From the NCBI GenBank assembly GCA_020634245.1, contig JACKCC010000017.1:62001-126000 (forward strand): 64,000 bases of DNA, written 5' to 3'. Of this stretch, positions 63,487 to 64,000 are shown in pieces (positions within the stretch are counted from its first letter, which is position 1; each line of letters begins with the position of its first letter). The stretch comes from Ardenticatenaceae bacterium (GTDB lineage: Bacteria > Chloroflexota > Anaerolineae > Promineifilales > Promineifilaceae). The notes beneath the pieces are model-generated. The model ran no database searches. It saw only the letters and a list, made by a program, of their open reading frames with translations, and had not been told where the DNA came from. The translations under genes were made by a program, and so were the position numbers.

Positions 63487-64000
63487 TCAAGTACCTTCTT
63501 CCCAGGAATTCAGGTACTTGACCTGTTCGTCAGTCAGCGTATCAATGTGAATGCCCATTGATTCCAATTTGATTTGGGCGATGTATTGATCGACTTCTTC
63601 GGGTACAGTGTGAACTTTATTGGCCAGTTTGCCTTTATTATCCAACAAATATTTGGCTGCCATGGCCTGACCGGCAAAGCTCATGTCCATCACGGCGGCC
63701 GGATGTCCTTCGGCGGCGGCCAGGTTAATGAGACGCCCTTCACCCAGCAGGTGCAGGCGACGGCCGTCTTTCATGGTAAACTGTTCGACAAACGGCCGTA
63801 CCCGTTTCGGTTCGCCAGTTGATAATTCACGCAAGGCCACTTTGTTGATTTCCACATCAAAGTGGCCAGAATTGGCCAAAATTGCGCCGTCTTTCATCGA
63901 CTCAAAGTGATGCTGATCCAGTACGTGAATATCACCAGTGGCACTGACAAAAATGTCGCCAATTGGAGCCGCTTCGGCCATCGGCATGACCCGGAAGCCA
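63487..64000 (-). CDS. ahcY: Adenosylhomocysteinase, C-terminal part (runs off the right edge)
   Basis: Splits S-adenosylhomocysteine to adenosine and homocysteine using bound NAD. Only the last 171 residues are in the window; the 5' part lies beyond position 64000. Family blocks: VMPMAEAAPIGDIFVSATGD, FESMKDGAILANSGHFDVEI, LLGEGRLINLAAAEGHPAAV, and the C-terminal LTDEQVKYLNSW. The stop at 63487 is followed by a GGGTGAA hairpin. No frameshift seen in this part. The internal ATG at 63987 is not a start. Confidence 0.94.
   Translation of the reverse strand, partial: GFRVMPMAEAAPIGDIFVSATGDIHVLDQHHFESMKDGAILANSGHFDVEINKVALRELSTGEPKRVRPFVEQFTMKDGRRLHLLGEGRLINLAAAEGHPAAVMDMSFAGQAMAAKYLLDNKGKLANKVHTVPEEVDQYIAQIKLESMGIHIDTLTDEQVKYLNSWEEGT

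Overview
The window reads as ordinary chromosome from an environmental bacterium, most likely a member of the Chloroflexota (Anaerolineae-like). This is inference from gene style: TrmFO, MuiA-family and U32 proteins, large permeases with FtsX domains, surface proteins carrying a YLPxI/V block, sparse operons on both strands, moderately high GC, and RAYT/REP-type intergenic repeats. I found no rRNA, tRNA or CRISPR array. The most pervasive signal is the perfect 8-bp palindrome ACGGCCGT, seen by eye well over 100 times in 64 kb, inside genes and between them, where base composition predicts about one.

Layout. 1-6.3 kb is an accessory segment: a 21-bp tandem repeat, a REP-associated tyrosine transposase between REP-like arrays, a type ISP-like restriction-methylation gene split by an ISAs1-family element (target duplication and terminal inverted repeats visible), and duplicated copies of the 3' end of the next gene. 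6.3-17.3 kb is a three-gene minus-strand operon: a LolD/MacB-type ATPase, a lipoprotein, and a 2980-residue protein that joins three full FtsX-type permease units to two membrane sensor modules and a class III nucleotidyl cyclase. This is the best candidate for an undescribed system. 17.5-25.8 kb carries trmFO, a soluble histidine kinase, a MuiA-family protein, hflX, an M20 peptidase and an acyl-CoA dehydrogenase. 25.9-32.4 kb holds a large cadherin/CSPG-repeat surface protein, a small membrane-anchored protein, and a tyrosine recombinase preceded by a perfect 15-7-15 palindrome.

32.5-45 kb is rich in carbohydrate functions: glgB-manA, a split ThrE-type exporter, GT4 and GT2 glycosyltransferases, a phosphohexomutase and gmd, consistent with glycogen and deoxysugar/cell-surface glycan synthesis. 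Between and after them lie tatD, a thioesterase, accC, an AAC(3)-family acetyltransferase and an enoyl-CoA hydratase. 47-64 kb holds ftsH, an amidase/L,D-transpeptidase pair for peptidoglycan, purA, a CrtI-like oxidoreductase with a winged-helix protein, small membrane proteins, a U32 peptidase (RlhA-like), an SDR, DegV, an M19 dipeptidase, a nucleotidyltransferase, a PAP2-like protein and the 3' part of ahcY.

The transferred-looking parts (type ISP gene, IS, tyrosine recombinase) contain no ACGGCCGT, while the 8.9-kb permease-cyclase gene contains about 18 copies. The palindrome may therefore help tell resident from newly acquired DNA, although a few core genes also lack it.
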